Below are positions 6,006 through 7,998 of a stretch of 7,998 bases of DNA, in pieces. Every line of letters begins with the position of its first letter. The first letter of the stretch is position 1. This DNA comes from Chloroflexota bacterium. Its GTDB lineage: Bacteria > Chloroflexota > Anaerolineae > 4572-78 > J111. The stretch lies in contig RFJF01000548.1 of the NCBI GenBank assembly GCA_003695455.1, positions 1-7,998 on the forward strand. Direction: 5' to 3'. The notes under the pieces were generated by a model. It worked only from the letters and a program-made list of their open reading frames with translations. It made no database searches and was not told where the DNA came from. The position numbers and the translations under genes were made by a program.

Positions 6006-6276
6006 AAATAGAAGCCCATTCTATGTGATGGGTAATATTGCTCCCCGGATAACGAGTCCAAGTATAAGCCATCACCCATCATCTAGGAATGGACTATAAA
6101 TTTTTTTTGATAGATTATTTTGCTTTGTCTTTACCAATCCAGGCGTGGTTGATTTTGGCGGGCTTTCAACCGTACACGTTCCGTGCCGTTTTCTGCTGTT
6201 TGGGTGCTGCGTGTGGTTTTGAGTTTGCGGAACATGTAACACGTTAGGGTTGACAAGATAGGCCAATTTATAATAC
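6006..6276. other. Intergenic leader between the CDF gene and metV
   Basis: This 271-base stretch is AT-richer than its surroundings and shows no recognised gene. It holds an imperfect inverted repeat next to metV and an eight-T run at 6101-6108 (an A-run on the metV strand). A 34-codon minus-strand frame (6235-6131, starting MFRKLKTT) and a 64-codon one lack ribosome sites and are not supported. No terminator follows the CDF gene here, so read-through into metV is possible. No clear -35/-10 pair was found for metV. I do not recognise THF or cobalamin riboswitch sequence motifs. Confidence 0.5.
6016..6092 (-). repeat. Imperfect inverted repeat, possible RNA hairpin in the metV leader
   Basis: On the metV strand, CCATTC pairs with GAATGG (6087-6092 with 6016-6021) and TGATGGGT pairs with ACCCATCA (6074-6081 with 6026-6033). 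A 5/4 internal loop separates the helices and they enclose a roughly 40-base loop. The 3' arm ends about 10 bases before the metV ATG, so folding could mask the weak ribosome site. Confidence 0.45.
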
Positions 6277-7173
6277 TCAGGCTAATTCCTTGGTACAACA
6301 TTCACCTTGCCGGTCTTCAATTTGTAACGTGGTATGTTCAATATCAAACCGGTTATGCAGCATCTTTTCGATGGACTCACGGATGGGCGTTGTTTTACTC
6401 AACGGCTGGTCAGCAAGTTCAATATGGGCCTCAAAGTGAATGTCGTGTTCGTCTACCTGCCAGAGGTGGACGTGATGGAGACCCTCGACGCCCGGTTGGG
6501 CCAACACCGCCTCACGGATGTCGGGCAGAGATAGTCCGGGCGGTGTGGCCTCAAGAATAATCTCCAGAGAACGCCACAGAATGAGCAAACTTTCCCGCAG
6601 CACGTAAAGGCCAATCAAGACTGTGAGTAAAGGGTCAATCCAGGTAATGTTGAAAAAGATGATGGCCAGCCCGCCCAGAATAACGCCGATACTGGAAATA
6701 GCATCAGAAAACAGGTGCAGGTAGGCAGCCCGCAGGTTCATATTTTCTTTGGACCCCCGGGCCAGCAACCATGTTCCCAGAATGTTGGCCGCCAAACCGA
6801 TGCCGGCCACAATGGTCATAATTCCCCCGGAGACAGGCTCGGGGTGAATAAAGCGCCGCCAGGCTTCCACAAACAGGTACAGGCTGATTGCTACCAGCAC
6901 GCCGGCGTTAAAAATGGCGGCCACCAACTGGGCCCGTTTAAGCCCAAAGGTGTAATGGTCGTTGCGGGGGCGGCTGTTTAGCCGGATGGCAATCCAGGCC
7001 ACAACTACCGCTACCGCGTCGCTCAAATTGTGCATGGCGTCGGAAATGAGCGACAGGCTGCCCGAAACCAGCCCGCCAATAACCTCGGCGATGGTGATGG
7101 TTAGATTCAGGGCGACCACAATGGCCAGCCGGGTGCCGCTTTCAGGCGCGGTGTGTTCGTGGTGATGACTCAT
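6277..7173 (-). CDS. Cation diffusion facilitator (CzcD/ZitB-type Zn/Cd efflux)
   Basis: Inner-membrane proton-coupled exporter of divalent metal ions. The 298 residues show a His-rich N-terminus (SHHHEH), six hydrophobic helices and a C-terminal cytoplasmic domain (about 210-298). The metal site residues are His48/Asp52 (HNLSD) in helix 2 and His153/Asp157 (HLFSD) in helix 5, the HD-HD arrangement typical of Zn/Cd transporters rather than Mn or Fe ones. LEATP (207-211) and HHVHLW (233-238) mark the start of the C-terminal domain; a CC pair lies near the end (292-293) and could bind soft metals. The start at 7173 is chosen because AAGGAG lies ten bases upstream and because it overlaps the VKOR stop (ATGA); the longer upstream frame lies within the VKOR coding sequence. 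Zn is the most likely substrate; other soft metals are possible. Confidence 0.92.
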   Translation of the reverse strand: MSHHHEHTAPESGTRLAIVVALNLTITIAEVIGGLVSGSLSLISDAMHNLSDAVAVVVAWIAIRLNSRPRNDHYTFGLKRAQLVAAIFNAGVLVAISLYLFVEAWRRFIHPEPVSGGIMTIVAGIGLAANILGTWLLARGSKENMNLRAAYLHLFSDAISSIGVILGGLAIIFFNITWIDPLLTVLIGLYVLRESLLILWRSLEIILEATPPGLSLPDIREAVLAQPGVEGLHHVHLWQVDEHDIHFEAHIELADQPLSKTTPIRESIEKMLHNRFDIEHTTLQIEDRQGECCTKELA

Positions 7174-7998
7174 GGTAAAGGGTCTCCTTGTTGAGCAACT
7201 GGCGACAGAGTTTGCCGAACCAGAATATGAGTTGATATAAGTAAAATAAGTGTTATTATACTGGCTGAGGTTAAGCACCAGGCGCACACAGCCTCAATCA
7301 CAAAAGGTTCCAGAAATGTCAGGTACAGGGAAAAAAGCGTGCCAATCAGCGCCAGGCCAAACAGCCCAAACCGGGCCAGGTCAGCATTGCGCTTGTTTTG
7401 CTGCCAAACAGCGACAAACCACATGCCCAACACAGCCACATAGGTGAGCGCCCCCAGGATAGCTACCGGAATGCCCAACAACTCTGAGTAGCTGCTGGCC
7501 TGAACTGCATCACAATCGCCAACCGGCCCGCAAACCACCGCCGCATGGGCCAGCTTGGCGTATGCCAGATATGTGGCGACACCCAACCCAAACAAGGCCA
7601 GCACCGGAATCAGCCATACCTGCCAGACGGGAACCTGCTGCGCAGGGTGGGCACCCCCTTTTTTTTCAGCTTGAGTGGTACTAACCAACGCATATCCCAG
7701 CACAATAACCATACTTGCCAGAACCATTCCGGCTACGGTGTTGGCAACAGGGTCCGGGCCTGGCTGGGGTGCCGAGGGCACGACCGTGGCTTCGGCCAAT
7801 TGGGACACATCTGAACAAGTAGTGTCTGTACTGCACGCTTCCACGTCCGGTTTGTTGACGGCCTCTGTTTTGACGCACTCATCGACGCCGCACATATCTA
7901 CCGCCGGGACGCTATCCAGCCCCGGTATTTGGGGGTAATCCACCCCGCCGGCTTCCAACCATCGCTCAATTTCGGTTGCCAGCCGATCGGGAATTTCC
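7170..7998 (-). CDS. Vitamin K epoxide reductase (VKOR)-family membrane protein with cysteine-containing N-terminal extension (5' end beyond window)
   Basis: Bacterial VKOR proteins oxidise DsbA-like thioredoxins and pass electrons to quinone, driving disulfide formation outside the membrane. The visible 275 codons have no start inside the window: the frame stays open to the edge, with only a TTG at 7958. In order: a hydrophilic N-terminal part (1-80) with Cys at 36, 41, 55 and 61; one hydrophobic helix (about 85-106); then a four-helix VKOR core (about 125-260). In the core, CGPVGDC (156-162) gives the loop Cys pair, SSY (168-170) the conserved Ser, and CAWC (238-241) the quinone-proximal active-site pair. 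No thioredoxin domain follows at the C-terminus, unlike many bacterial VKORs; a partner domain could be N-terminal, outside the window. The stop overlaps the CDF start by four bases (ATGA), so the two are translationally coupled. Confidence 0.9.
   Translation of the reverse strand, partial: EIPDRLATEIERWLEAGGVDYPQIPGLDSVPAVDMCGVDECVKTEAVNKPDVEACSTDTTCSDVSQLAEATVVPSAPQPGPDPVANTVAGMVLASMVIVLGYALVSTTQAEKKGGAHPAQQVPVWQVWLIPVLALFGLGVATYLAYAKLAHAAVVCGPVGDCDAVQASSYSELLGIPVAILGALTYVAVLGMWFVAVWQQNKRNADLARFGLFGLALIGTLFSLYLTFLEPFVIEAVCAWCLTSASIITLILLISTHILVRQTLSPVAQQGDPLP
7184..7189 (-). promoter_or_regulatory. Ribosome binding site deciding the CDF start
   Basis: AAGGAG lies ten bases before the ATG at 7173, inside the last codons of the VKOR gene. 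It argues against the 38-codon longer frame. Confidence 0.65.

Noticed and set aside
6131..6235. Minus-strand 34-codon basic peptide starting MFRKLKTT
   Set aside because: No Shine-Dalgarno sequence and no recognised homology; it could be real, but nothing in the sequence supports it.
6072..6266. Minus-strand 64-codon frame starting at TTG
   Set aside because: There is no ribosome site, the composition is low in hydrophobic residues, and it runs through the leader inverted repeat.
6250..6276. TTGACA followed by TATAAT/TAATAC on the plus strand
   Set aside because: Spacing is 13 or 15 bases, poor for sigma-70, and there is no plus-strand gene downstream, only the antisense of the CDF gene.
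6006..6276. THF or cobalamin riboswitch upstream of metV
   Set aside because: The location would make sense, but I could not match the conserved boxes of either class by eye.
7174..7287. 38-codon N-terminal extension of the CDF protein
   Set aside because: It lies wholly inside the VKOR coding sequence in another frame; the ATG at 7173 has a ribosome site and begins the typical His-rich CDF N-terminus.

Overview
The window reads as a mid-to-high GC bacterial chromosome carrying folate/corrinoid one-carbon genes and probably selenocysteine. The gene content (split MetV/MetF plus a methyl-THF:corrinoid methyltransferase, an FNT channel, a VKOR protein, a MerB-like enzyme) would suit an anaerobic or microaerophilic Chloroflexota (Anaerolineae-like) genome. 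That placement is an inference from gene content, not from a marker gene. All recognised genes but one lie on the minus strand.

Layout from left to right. (1) Minus-strand pair at 1-1736: a MerB-like organomercurial lyase, followed by a tartrate/D-malate-type beta-decarboxylating dehydrogenase cut off by the window edge. (2) A 217-base divergent spacer with an extended -10 promoter facing right. (3) One plus-strand gene of unknown function (1954-2460) ending in a strong intrinsic terminator. (4) A minus-strand formate/nitrite transporter (2542-3438). (5) A compact minus-strand one-carbon operon, metV-metF-methyltransferase (6005 to 3556), with a 4-base overlap, a 24-base gap and an intrinsic terminator at its end. 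(6) A 271-base leader or spacer with an imperfect inverted repeat next to metV. (7) A minus-strand pair at the right edge: a VKOR-family membrane protein (N-terminus outside the window) overlapping by 4 bases a CDF metal-efflux pump.

The most striking observation is in the MerB-like gene. An in-frame UGA at 1275-1277 divides a 231-codon frame into two pieces. The UGA sits exactly where MerB has its catalytic Cys159, judged by an ungapped match of the following residues to E. coli plasmid MerB as I recall it. The other catalytic residues (Cys96 and Asp99 equivalents) are intact. Nineteen bases after the UGA there is a perfect 6-bp hairpin with a GGUC loop, the same loop and almost the same spacing as in the E. 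coli fdhF SECIS element. This is most simply read as a selenocysteine-containing organomercurial lyase homologue, which ordinary gene callers would split into two small ORFs.

How the genes may work together: MetV/MetF reduce methylene-THF to methyl-THF (or run in reverse), and the methyltransferase passes the methyl group to or from a corrinoid protein. The FNT channel downstream could move formate, the entry compound of the same branch. The MerB-like enzyme and the CDF pump both touch metal chemistry, but they are separated by unrelated genes and nothing in the sequence links their regulation.
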